A stretch of DNA of 64,000 nucleotides from Pedobacter sp. HDW13. Its GTDB lineage: Bacteria > Bacteroidota > Bacteroidia > Sphingobacteriales > Sphingobacteriaceae. Positions 56,408 through 64,000 of this stretch are shown in pieces; the first letter of the stretch is position 1; the number at the start of each line of letters is the position of its first letter. The notes under the pieces are model-generated. The model saw only the letters and a program-made list of their open reading frames with translations. It was not told the origin of the DNA and searched no databases. The translations under genes were made by a program, and so were the position numbers. The stretch is from NCBI RefSeq assembly GCF_011303555.1, contig NZ_CP049868.1, positions 4,588,001-4,652,000 on the forward strand. Reading direction: 5' to 3'.

Positions 56408-56935
56408 TTATTCTTCTGAATAATTGATTTTGTTCACATGCTTGTCGATTTCCCATCTTCCGGTACCTTCTTCGCCAATTACGTCGAACAATTCTAAAGC
56501 TCTGCGGGCTTTGTATTCTTCTTCACGTTGTTCTTTTAAGAACCAGTTTAAGAATTCCATGGTTACAAAATCCTGCTCTTTGTGGCATTTAGCTGCAATG
56601 TTTTTGAAACTTTGGGTGATTGCAATTTCAGCTTCTAAGGCATCTTCGAAAACTTCTCTGAAGCCTGCGAAATCTGTTTTGATTCCGTTTACTTCTGGAG
56701 AGATTGCGTTTCCGCCCATATCCAATACATATTTGAATAGTTTAAGCTGGTGTACTCTTTCTTCTTCAGATTGCTTTAAGAAATAATCTGCTGAATAGTC
56801 GTAGCCATTTTGATCGCACCAAGATGACATTGATAAATATAGTGATGAAGAGTGAGCTTCTTTTTTGATTTGCTGATTTAATAATGTTTCAATATCCTGT
56901 GATATTAAACATTGATTGCGCATTAAGTCTTTCAT
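56408..56935 (-). CDS. ftnA: Ferritin (non-haem, bacterial FtnA type)
   Basis: Iron storage cage subunit. The start at 56935 gives a 175-residue protein. The four-helix bundle has ferroxidase residues in 'QIKKEAHSSSLYLSMSSWC' (Glu, Tyr), 'FLKQSEEERVHQLKLFKYV' (Glu-Glu-x-x-His), 'LEAEIAITQSFKNIAAKC' and 'NWFLKEQREEEYKARRALELF' (Gln/Glu). Frames upstream of this ATG add unconserved residues. The gene stands alone. Confidence 0.94.
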   Translation of the reverse strand: MKDLMRNQCLISQDIETLLNQQIKKEAHSSSLYLSMSSWCDQNGYDYSADYFLKQSEEERVHQLKLFKYVLDMGGNAISPEVNGIKTDFAGFREVFEDALEAEIAITQSFKNIAAKCHKEQDFVTMEFLNWFLKEQREEEYKARRALELFDVIGEEGTGRWEIDKHVNKINYSEE

Positions 56936-57601
56936 AATTCTGTGCTTTAATAACAATACAAATGTATAGTGAATTTGTTCGTCTTTATAATTTATTTGCA
57001 ATATGAAATTAGTCTAAATTGCTGATAATTAGTTATTTGTAATCAGTTTAAATAATGATGGATGAGGTAAGATGGATGATGGGAAATGGGGAGGGTAGAG
57101 GGGATAACGCTAAACGGATACTGCTTGAGGATCAGAAGTATAGTAGGAGGTTTTCTATTAGTTGTTTCAATGATAAAGTCAATGAATGGATATTATTTTA
57201 AGCATTAACAATAAAAAATGAAATAGATTTCTCCGTTTCTCTGCACTCCAGTCGAAATGACGATCAGGAAGGGGGATAGTGCGCAAGGAAAAAAAAAGTT
57301 AAAGGTTTTTAATTGATAGTTAAGCAGTTTGCAGTTTTCAATTGACAGTTTGTAGAACTCAGTTTGCCAGTTTAAGCAATTAACTGATTAACCCAATTGT
57401 ACAGTTAGCCAATCATTTTTGATCATTAAGAAGCTAAGGGGATTAAAGTTTTAGTGATTGCTGAAAATGATATGTTAAGCAGTTTGCAGTTTTCAATTTG
57501 CAGCTTGCTGTGCTCAGTTAACCACTTTAAATAATTAACCGATTTACGGTGCTAATGAACAAATGATTAATGTACGAGTGAAGAATGTACATTTTCCATC
57601 C
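56936..57601. other. Intergenic region with direct repeats
   Basis: No gene. A TCGAAATGACGA-type repeat lies at 57223-57265. Two diverged copies of a 70-bp sequence (GTTAAGCAGTTTGCAGTTTTC at their starts) lie at 57319-57388 and 57474-57543. Confidence 0.65.
57319..57543. repeat. Pair of diverged direct repeats, period about 155 bp
   Basis: Copies at 57319-57388 and 57474-57543 share the 20-base start GTTAAGCAGTTTGCAGTTTT and then CAGTT-containing segments. The intervening 85 bp are unrelated. Confidence 0.7.
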
Positions 57602-57961
57602 TTAATAAACTAATCTGTAAAGGCAGTCTTTAATCATGTGGTTTAATTTGAACATGGTGAAAGTGCCTTGTAACAGATCTTTTAACGCAATAATTTCTAA
57701 AGCATTTAAAAGATACATGTGTTCGCAGCCATTAAAGGTAACCAATTCGAAATCAGCTTTGTGGGTATTTAAAAGAAGTGCTTCGATATCTATATCTTCT
57801 ACAACCTTTTTTAATTTTTGAAGTGAAAGGCAGTTGAAGCGCGCAAACTTGCCACCAAAATCTACATAAAAGCAGTTTAACTTATCAGATTGATAAATAG
57901 AACCATGAGTATTTGAGAATACGTTAGCCAGTTGGTTGATATCGATACACGCTTTTTCCAT
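57602..57961 (-). CDS. Conserved-looking hypothetical protein (119 aa)
   Basis: Unassigned cytoplasmic protein without signal peptide or membrane helix. It has a mixed alpha/beta character: 'YVDFGGKFARFNCLSLQKLKKVVEDIDIEALLL', 'DFELVTFNGCEHMYLLNALEIIALKDLLQGTFTMFKLNHMIKDCL'. Four Cys residues are scattered and do not form a clear zinc motif. Codon use is ordinary for the window and the frame is intact, which supports a real gene. No functional clue from neighbours. Confidence 0.7.
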   Translation of the reverse strand: MEKACIDINQLANVFSNTHGSIYQSDKLNCFYVDFGGKFARFNCLSLQKLKKVVEDIDIEALLLNTHKADFELVTFNGCEHMYLLNALEIIALKDLLQGTFTMFKLNHMIKDCLYRLVY

Positions 57962-58141
57962 TGGCTACAAAAATTGTGATTATTTAGATTAAATACAAAT
58001 AAAAATGGAAATAAATTTTAGTGAGCGTGTAGCGGGTTGAGTTTGGCGTGAGGAAGGAAGGATCGTCATTCCGAGCGTAGTGTAACGGAGTTGAGGAATC
58101 TATTAAGTGTTTCCTTGTTGATGTGTTCTAGAAAAACTAAA

Positions 58142-58708
58142 TTAGTGATCCGCTTTAAGTTGAAACACCATGTGATGGTACAATCCCCCCATAAATTGTT
58201 TTTCGTTTTGGATTACAAACCCCATTTTTTCGTAAAGCTTTAATGCCTGTTTGTTATTTTGTTCGACCAGGAGCGCAATGGTTTGGTGACCCAGTTGCTG
58301 GCCCCAGCTAATGCCTGCCTTGATCAGCACTTTTCCTATTCCTTTTCCCTGAGCTTTAGGATTAACACTAATGCTATCCAGATAGAATTCGCCGCTTTGG
58401 GTTTCTGCATCCTGGTTGTTGTCGGTTTGCTTATCGTTATGGATATAAGTTAGAAAAGGCTTGCGGAGTTCGGTAAGCTTCCCTCCATCGTAGGCATTTA
58501 ATGAGCCTAGCACTTCGCCTGATTCTTCAAAAACCAAAGTGTTTTCATAACTGTATTGATTACCCTTTTGCTGAAAGAGATATTCGAAAATGTGGTTAAT
58601 TTCGCTTTGGTTTTGTGTATGGGTTAATTTGCCTGCCAGTTCACCCATCGCCTGGAGTATTAAAGGTACAACTTTGGCAAAGTCAGCAGGTTTGGCTGGT
58701 CTGATCAT
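58142..58708 (-). CDS. GNAT-family N-acetyltransferase
   Basis: A 188-residue GNAT protein. 'MIRPAKPADFAKVVPLILQAMGELAGKL', then 'LVFEESGEVLGSLNAYDGG', 'GEFYLDSISVNPKAQGKGIGKVLIKAGISW' with the acetyl-CoA loop (Q-G-K-G-I-G-K), and 'ALLVEQNNKQALKLYEKMGF'. It overlaps the metallo-hydrolase stop by one base (TAATG), so the two are co-translated. Substrate unknown. Confidence 0.92.
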   Translation of the reverse strand: MIRPAKPADFAKVVPLILQAMGELAGKLTHTQNQSEINHIFEYLFQQKGNQYSYENTLVFEESGEVLGSLNAYDGGKLTELRKPFLTYIHNDKQTDNNQDAETQSGEFYLDSISVNPKAQGKGIGKVLIKAGISWGQQLGHQTIALLVEQNNKQALKLYEKMGFVIQNEKQFMGGLYHHMVFQLKADH

Positions 58709-59547
58709 TAAATATCGCTTAAGTTAAAAGTTTCGGCTACGCGGATGCCTTTTTCGGTCCGCTGCAGGGTGCAACACTCGTTAACCGGATCGTGCTCCAG
58801 GTATAAGATATAATTGTTGCTCACTGCTTCTTCTAAAAAGGCCTGCTTTTCGGTTAATGTTTTTAACGGAAACATATCGTAAGCCATTACATAGGGCAGG
58901 GGCAAGTGACCAACCGACGGTAAAAGATCGGCCATATACACGATGGTTTTTCCTTTGTAGTTAATTTTAGGCAGCATCATGGCATCGGTATGGCCATAGG
59001 CAAAGCTGATGTTGATGTCTTTTTGCCAGGCTATATTTTCCTGTTCGGTAACAAATTTTAACTGTCCGCTTTCCTGTATGGGTAAAATGTTTTCTTTTAA
59101 AAAGGATGCTTTTTCTCTTGCATTTGGTTCTACTGCCCATTGCCAGTGCTTTTCGTTGCTCCAATAGGTTGCCTTGCTAAAGGCAGGTTTTAGTTTCTCG
59201 CCATCCCTTACCACCGCACCGCCCACATGGTCGAAATGGAGGTGCGTTAAAAATACATCGGTAATATCGCTGGTACTGAAACCTAAAGCGGCCAGCGATT
59301 TTTCTATCGTATCATCGCCATGCAGATAATAATGGCTAAAAAACTTTTCATCCTGTTTGTTCCCTATTCCGGTATCGACCAAAATAAGTTGATTGCCCTC
59401 TTCAATTAATAAGCAGCGCATGGCCCAGGTACAAAGGTTATTGGCATCTGCCGGGTTGGTTTTTTGCCAAATGGCTTTGGGTACCACGCCAAACATGGCG
59501 CCGCCATCGAGTTTAAAAAAGCCTGTGTTTATGGTGTGAAGTTTCAT
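58708..59547 (-). CDS. MBL-fold metallo-hydrolase
   Basis: A 279-residue metallo-beta-lactamase-fold enzyme. Metal-binding HxHxDH in 'FLTHLHFDHVGGAV', a further His in 'WSNEKHWQWAV', 'ISFAYGHTDAMMLP', Asp in 'IVYMADLLPSVGHLPL', and a final His in 'YILYLEHDPV'. It resembles AHL-lactonase or related quorum-quenching-type hydrolases in layout, but function is not defined. It is translationally coupled to the downstream GNAT gene. Confidence 0.9.
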   Translation of the reverse strand: MKLHTINTGFFKLDGGAMFGVVPKAIWQKTNPADANNLCTWAMRCLLIEEGNQLILVDTGIGNKQDEKFFSHYYLHGDDTIEKSLAALGFSTSDITDVFLTHLHFDHVGGAVVRDGEKLKPAFSKATYWSNEKHWQWAVEPNAREKASFLKENILPIQESGQLKFVTEQENIAWQKDINISFAYGHTDAMMLPKINYKGKTIVYMADLLPSVGHLPLPYVMAYDMFPLKTLTEKQAFLEEAVSNNYILYLEHDPVNECCTLQRTEKGIRVAETFNLSDI

Positions 59548-59593
59548 TTGATGTAAGATGTAAAATGGTTGATGTAACAGTGCTAAAAATACA

Positions 59594-59621
59594 AAACCCT
59601 TTAGGATTAACTAAAGGGTTT
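59594..59621 (-). terminator. Terminator of lpdA
   Basis: AAACCCTTTAG-GATTAA-CTAAAGGGTTT: a perfect 11-bp stem, about 60 bp beyond the lpdA stop on the minus strand, with an A/T flank. Confidence 0.8.
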
Positions 59622-59683
59622 CTGTAATAATATTGGTTTTATTGTGGCTTGGTCTTACGCCTTCAACCTTTAAACCTTTTACC

Positions 59684-61072
59684 TTATAAGTGGATTACCT
59701 CTCCGTATGCATCAGCGGCTGCTTCCATAATGGCTTCGCTCATGGTAGGGTGTGGGTGAACCGATTTAATCATTTCGTGTCCGGTAGTCTCTAATTTACG
59801 TGCCACTACAATTTCGGCAATCATTTCGGTAACGTTGGCACCAATCATGTGCGCACCTAATAATTCGCCGTATTTGGCATCGAAAATTAGTTTAATGAAA
59901 CCATCTTTAGCACCAGCAGCACTTGCTTTACCTGAAGCTGAGAATGGGAATTTACCAATTTTTAATTCATAGCCTGCTGCCTTAGCTGCTTTTTCGGTAT
60001 AACCTACCGAAGCAATTTCTGGCGTGCAATAGGTACAGCCCGGAATGTTGTTGTAATCTAAAGGCTCTGCATGCTGACCTGCAATTTTTTCTACACAGAT
60101 AATACCTTCTGCAGAAGCCACGTGTGCAAGCGCTTGTCCGCCAACCACATCGCCAATTGCATAGTAACCTTTTACCGAAGTGTTGTAGAACTCATCGGTA
60201 ACGATTTTACCTTTTTCGGTTTTGATGCCTGTTTCTTCTAAACCAATGTTTTCGATGTTGGCTACAATACCGGCAGCTGAAAGTACAATATCGGCTTCGA
60301 TGGTTTGCATACCTGAAGCAGTTTTAACCGAAACTTTGCAACCTGCACCGCTGGTATCAACCGACTCAACACTTGCTGAAGTCATTACATCGATACCGGT
60401 TTTCTTTAAGCTACGCAATAATTGTTTCGACACGTCTTCGTCTTCAACAGGTACTACGTTTTCCATAAATTCTACAATGGTTACTTTTGTTCCCATTGTG
60501 GCATAGAAATAAGCAAACTCAACACCGATAGCGCCCGAGCCTACTACTACCATGCTTTTTGGTAATTCGGGAAGTACCATAGCCTGGCGGTAGCCAATAA
60601 TTTTTTTGCCATCTTGTTTCAGGTTAGGCAATTCTCTCGAACGTGCACCTGTAGCAATGATGATATTTTTAGCTGTAAGTTCTTTTTGCGAGCCATCAGC
60701 ACCTTTAACTTCTAATTTGTTGCCTGGTTTAACTTTACCAGTACCCATAATTACGTCAATTTTATTTTTTTTCATTAAAAATTGAACGCCTTTACTCATG
60801 CCATCGGCTACCCCGCGACTGCGTTTTACCACAGCAGCAAAATCGGCCGTTGCACCAGCTGTTGTAATGCCGTAATCGGCAGCATGGTTAATATATTCGA
60901 AAACCTGAGCACTTTTTAAAAGTGCTTTAGTAGGGATACAGCCCCAGTTTAAACAAATACCGCCTAATGATTCGCGCTCAACAATTGCAACTTTTAGTCC
61001 CAGTTGTGAAGCTCTGATCGCAGCTACGTAACCACCTGGGCCGCTGCCTAAAACAATAACGTCGTAATTCAT
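59684..61072 (-). CDS. lpdA: Dihydrolipoyl dehydrogenase
   Basis: E3 flavoprotein of 2-oxo acid dehydrogenase and glycine cleavage complexes. The 462-residue protein has FAD motif 'YDVIVLGSGPGGYVAAIRASQLG', the redox-active disulfide in 'GGICLNWGCIPTKALL', the NAD motif 'MVVVGSGAIGVEFAYFYATMG', 'YYAIGDVVGGQALAHVASAEG', and the C-terminal interface with the catalytic His-Glu in 'KSVHPHPTMSEAIMEAA'. The E1/E2 subunits are not adjacent, as often in Bacteroidota. Confidence 0.97.
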   Translation of the reverse strand: MNYDVIVLGSGPGGYVAAIRASQLGLKVAIVERESLGGICLNWGCIPTKALLKSAQVFEYINHAADYGITTAGATADFAAVVKRSRGVADGMSKGVQFLMKKNKIDVIMGTGKVKPGNKLEVKGADGSQKELTAKNIIIATGARSRELPNLKQDGKKIIGYRQAMVLPELPKSMVVVGSGAIGVEFAYFYATMGTKVTIVEFMENVVPVEDEDVSKQLLRSLKKTGIDVMTSASVESVDTSGAGCKVSVKTASGMQTIEADIVLSAAGIVANIENIGLEETGIKTEKGKIVTDEFYNTSVKGYYAIGDVVGGQALAHVASAEGIICVEKIAGQHAEPLDYNNIPGCTYCTPEIASVGYTEKAAKAAGYELKIGKFPFSASGKASAAGAKDGFIKLIFDAKYGELLGAHMIGANVTEMIAEIVVARKLETTGHEMIKSVHPHPTMSEAIMEAAADAYGEVIHL

Positions 61073-61772
61073 CTGTTTTTTTTAGTTTATTTTTAATCTG
61101 TCAGATGGAGCTTGCCCTAATTAAAATAAGCTAATTAGGGTTGGTTCATATCTATTTTAAACAGATTTGTTTTTTAATCGCTTTGTGTTTGCTGTAATCT
61201 TTGGGTAAAGGAGTCTCTGTGCGTACAGATTAATCTCGTGTTGATAGTTGCCTACGTTCACCTTACAAGAAGCTAAGGAAGCTAAATCCTTTAACAATCG
61301 CTCAAAACTAAAAAAAAAATGTCAATTGACTAGACCAATGTTGAGATAGCAGTTAAAATTTACACTGGCTGAATATTACAGGCATAAATTTAACATGGTG
61401 TTTTTTGTGTTTTCGTATTTGTAAATAGGCAAATCAAATGCCCGGCATGGTAGGGCTAACTGTCTTATTTTTAAGTGAATATTATTGTTGAAAGTTATTA
61501 TTTGAAAAATATCATTGTTGTGGCTTGTTTTCTGCCTAAATAATAACCAATTCTGGGTTTTGTTATTAAAAATTTAGTTCTTTAAACAAACGTTTGATAA
61601 ACTGGAAGTTGTTGTTGCTTTGATATTTGTTAAATGTTGAAAAAATATGACCAACTTAACCATAATTTAACATTGGATGTTAAAATGTGTTAAATTTTAT
61701 TGGGTACATTTGCGGCATTAATTATCATTAGATTATTATTCAACAACAAAAAAACATTTAAAAAAAGAAAGT
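61073..61772. other. Intergenic region between lpdA and the TonB receptor
   Basis: 700 bp of AT-rich DNA without a gene that I can support. It contains promoters for divergent genes: a TACATTTG box at 61705-61712 for the TonB receptor on the plus strand; the lpdA promoter is not clear. Confidence 0.55.
61705..61712 (+). promoter_or_regulatory. -7 box TACATTTG of the TonB receptor gene
   Basis: Exact TAnnTTTG match about 60 bp before the ATG at 61773. A convincing -33 TTTG at 19 bp is not seen. Confidence 0.5.
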
Positions 61773-64000
61773 ATGAAGAAATCTTTACTTTTAAGATTAG
61801 TACTGGTTATTGTTGCTTTTGTAGGTATCACTTTTGGTGCGGATGCACAGGTTACTACATCATCGATAACAGGAACAATTAAGGATGCCAAAGGCGCCTT
61901 ACCTGGTGCAAGTGTAAAAGCTACGCATACACCATCGGGAAGTGTTTACACCGCTTCTACCAACAATGATGGACGTTACACAATTGCCAATGCCCGTGTT
62001 GGTGGCCCTTACACTATTGAAATTTCTTTTGTTGGTTATAAGCCAGAGAAATTGACAGATGTTTACCTGAAATTAGGTGATGCTTCTGTATTAAACATTG
62101 TCTTAAATGATAATTCTCAAGTACTAAGCGATGTTGTAGTAAGAGGTACTGCTTCAGCCAGTAAATCAAAAACTGGTATGGCAACTGCCATTTCTAGAAA
62201 ACAAATCGAAGAGTTGCCTGCAATTTCAAGGAGTTTAACAGATTTGACAAGATTAACTCCTCAATCAAGCTCTGCAGGTAATGGATTCTCATTCGCTGGT
62301 AGAAATGCATTATTTAATTCATTAACACTTGATGGTGCTCAAATGAATAATGTTTTTGGTCTTTCATCTTTACCAGGAGGACAAACAAATGCTCAACCGT
62401 TTACACTTGATGCATTAGAAGAATTACAAATAAATTTAGCTCCTTACGATGTTAAACAAAGTGGCTTTACCGGAGCTGGAGTTAATGCTGTAACCAAATC
62501 TGGAACGAACAAGTTTTCAGGATCAATTTATAGCTATTATAAAAATCAAAACCTTCAGGGATATAAAGTTGGTGATACGCAATTACCAAAAGGTAGTGGT
62601 GATGCTTTTTCTAACAAACAATTGGGATTTAGATTAGGTGGACCAATAGTAAAGAATAAATTATTCTTTTTTGTAAATGGTGAAATCAGCAGAAGAACTG
62701 CGCCATTCTCGACACTTCAAGTAGACAGAGGGACATCAAAAGGTGCTAATATTTCAAGAGTAACTTTTAACGATATGTTGACTGTTAAAAATTTAGTGCA
62801 ATCTAGATTTGGCTATGACCCGGGAGAAATTGATGGCTACAGTAACTTAACTGAAGCAAATAATCTTACAGCAAGATTGGATTGGAACATTAGTAATTCT
62901 CAAAGGTTAACCGTTAGGTATAATTACTTAAATTCATTTGACGATAAGGCACCAAGTGGTTCTGGGTCTAGGAACGGTCGTGGGCCAAGTCCTCAATCGA
63001 TGATTTTTTCAAATCTTAGATATAAACAATATAATAATTTAAATTCAGTAACAGCTGAATTGAATTCTAGATTTGGTAATAAGTTCGCTAATAATTTGCA
63101 ACTAATCTATTCAGGATTTAGGGATTATAGAGAACAAAATGGAGGAGCATTTCCTTTAGTGGATATAGAAGATGGAAATGGAAATAATTATATTTCATTA
63201 GGTTCTGAGCCATTTAGTGGTTTAAATAGATTAAATCAAGATATTTATACTTTAAATGAGAACTTTAACATTTTTGCTGGTAATCACACCATCACTTTAG
63301 GTGGAACTGTTGGATATCAAAAGTTTGCGAATGCTTTTGCTCAATTCTTTAGTGGTCAATTTAGATACAAAAGTTTATCAGATTTTGTTGCAGCAGCAAA
63401 TGGTAACAATTCAATCGTGCCGCTTCAATATCAGTTAACCTATTCAGCAGACGCATCGAATCCACAGCCATATGCAATATTTAGTCAGATGCCAGTTGCT
63501 TTCTACGCTCAGGATGAATGGTATATTAAACCTAATTTTAAACTATCATATGGTTTAAGATTAGATGTACCTATCTATACAGCAGATATTCAATCTAATC
63601 CTCGAGTAACCGATGCTTCTTTTAGAGATGGTGAAAAATTGGATGTTGGTCAGCTTCCAAAAACGCAATTGCTATTTTCTCCTAGATTAGGATTTAACTG
63701 GGATGTATTAAAGGATTCTAGATTAATCATTAGAGGAGGGTCTGGTATTTTCACAGGAGCTTCAACAGGCGTATGGTTAACCAATCAAGCTGGTAATACA
63801 GGTTTAATGTTCGGATCTGATCTATTGACAAATCCAACAAATCGTCCATTTAACCCTAATCCATCTGCTTATATTCCAACCAACGTAAATATACCTTCTA
63901 CTTTTGCTATTAATTTGACATCACCTAATTTTAAATTACCTCAGATTTGGAGATCAAGTTTAGCATTTGATTATAAATTACCTGGTGGTATATTGGCTAC
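61773..64000 (+). CDS. TonB-dependent receptor of the Oar-like type (5' part; truncated by window end)
   Basis: The open frame runs uninterrupted from the ATG at 61773 to the last base, about 742 codons seen. Signal peptide 'MKKSLLLRLVLVIVAFVGITFGADAQ', then a carboxypeptidase-D-like domain 'SITGTIKDAKGALPGASVKA' ending 'EISFVGYKPEK', then a plug region ('TRLTPQSSSAGNGFSFAGRN', 'FTLDALEELQINLAPYDVKQSGFTGAGVNAVTKSGTNKFSG') and the start of a barrel. The plug is the Oar/TonB type, not SusC (no 'DVMKDAS' segment). Probable surface transporter or adhesin. Real end lies beyond the window. Confidence 0.93.
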   Translation, partial: MKKSLLLRLVLVIVAFVGITFGADAQVTTSSITGTIKDAKGALPGASVKATHTPSGSVYTASTNNDGRYTIANARVGGPYTIEISFVGYKPEKLTDVYLKLGDASVLNIVLNDNSQVLSDVVVRGTASASKSKTGMATAISRKQIEELPAISRSLTDLTRLTPQSSSAGNGFSFAGRNALFNSLTLDGAQMNNVFGLSSLPGGQTNAQPFTLDALEELQINLAPYDVKQSGFTGAGVNAVTKSGTNKFSGSIYSYYKNQNLQGYKVGDTQLPKGSGDAFSNKQLGFRLGGPIVKNKLFFFVNGEISRRTAPFSTLQVDRGTSKGANISRVTFNDMLTVKNLVQSRFGYDPGEIDGYSNLTEANNLTARLDWNISNSQRLTVRYNYLNSFDDKAPSGSGSRNGRGPSPQSMIFSNLRYKQYNNLNSVTAELNSRFGNKFANNLQLIYSGFRDYREQNGGAFPLVDIEDGNGNNYISLGSEPFSGLNRLNQDIYTLNENFNIFAGNHTITLGGTVGYQKFANAFAQFFSGQFRYKSLSDFVAAANGNNSIVPLQYQLTYSADASNPQPYAIFSQMPVAFYAQDEWYIKPNFKLSYGLRLDVPIYTADIQSNPRVTDASFRDGEKLDVGQLPKTQLLFSPRLGFNWDVLKDSRLIIRGGSGIFTGASTGVWLTNQAGNTGLMFGSDLLTNPTNRPFNPNPSAYIPTNVNIPSTFAINLTSPNFKLPQIWRSSLAFDYKLPGGILA

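Overview
The window looks like chromosome of a Bacteroidota species of the family Sphingobacteriaceae, most likely a Pedobacter-type organism. The evidence is SusC/SusD pairs, a hybrid two-component regulator, a MurF-alanine racemase fusion, PorP/SprF and a gliding-motility C-terminal domain (type IX secretion), and promoters of the Bacteroidota type (TTTG or TTG, 19 bp, TAnnTTTG). This is inferred from protein families and signals; no database was searched. I see no phage, insertion sequence, integrase or CRISPR array.

Layout. 0.5-13.9 kb: a polysaccharide utilization locus for a sulfated, uronic-acid-type glycan (SusC, SusD, sulfatase, heparinase II/III-like lyase, hybrid sensor-regulator). 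13.9-16.5 kb: a tRNA-Gly/tRNA-Leu pair present twice as direct repeats around elaA and a VOC gene, with a 121-bp-period tandem repeat. 16.5-29.1 kb: housekeeping genes (recX, murF-alr, DUF502, arsC-like, LOG family, sodium/solute symporter, recR, SDR, hydrolase, Kir-type channel). 29.1-33.3 kb: a trp operon (trpD-F-B-A) preceded by what reads as a complete transcription attenuator, with a 17-residue leader peptide holding three Trp codons in a row; trpE, trpG and trpC are absent. 34.3-40.9 kb: a TetR-controlled RND efflux operon with palindromic operators. 41-45.5 kb: an outer-membrane protein, nhaA between two long direct repeats, and porP/sprF. 45.5-51.2 kb: a very large secreted protein with a PHP-type metallohydrolase domain and type IX sorting domain. 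51.7-61.1 kb: sua5/yrdC, a GltB-like oxidoreductase, asnS, ferritin, acetyltransferase, metallo-hydrolase, lpdA. 61.8 kb to the end: a TonB receptor cut by the window edge.

Two observations stand out. (1) Six protein genes (susC, hybrid regulator, acrB-like, an outer-membrane protein, the giant secreted protein, gltB-like) are each split by one missing base. In each, adding one G to a G3 or G4 run (coding strand) restores the family sequence, and the second tRNA-Leu copy lacks one base of the same kind. This looks like systematic under-calling of G runs, so I annotate the genes as full length. (2) The trp leader/terminator is a classical ribosome-mediated attenuator placed directly before trpD.

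Dispersed palindromic repeats are dense between genes, including inside the trp operon, and some have become part of coding sequence.
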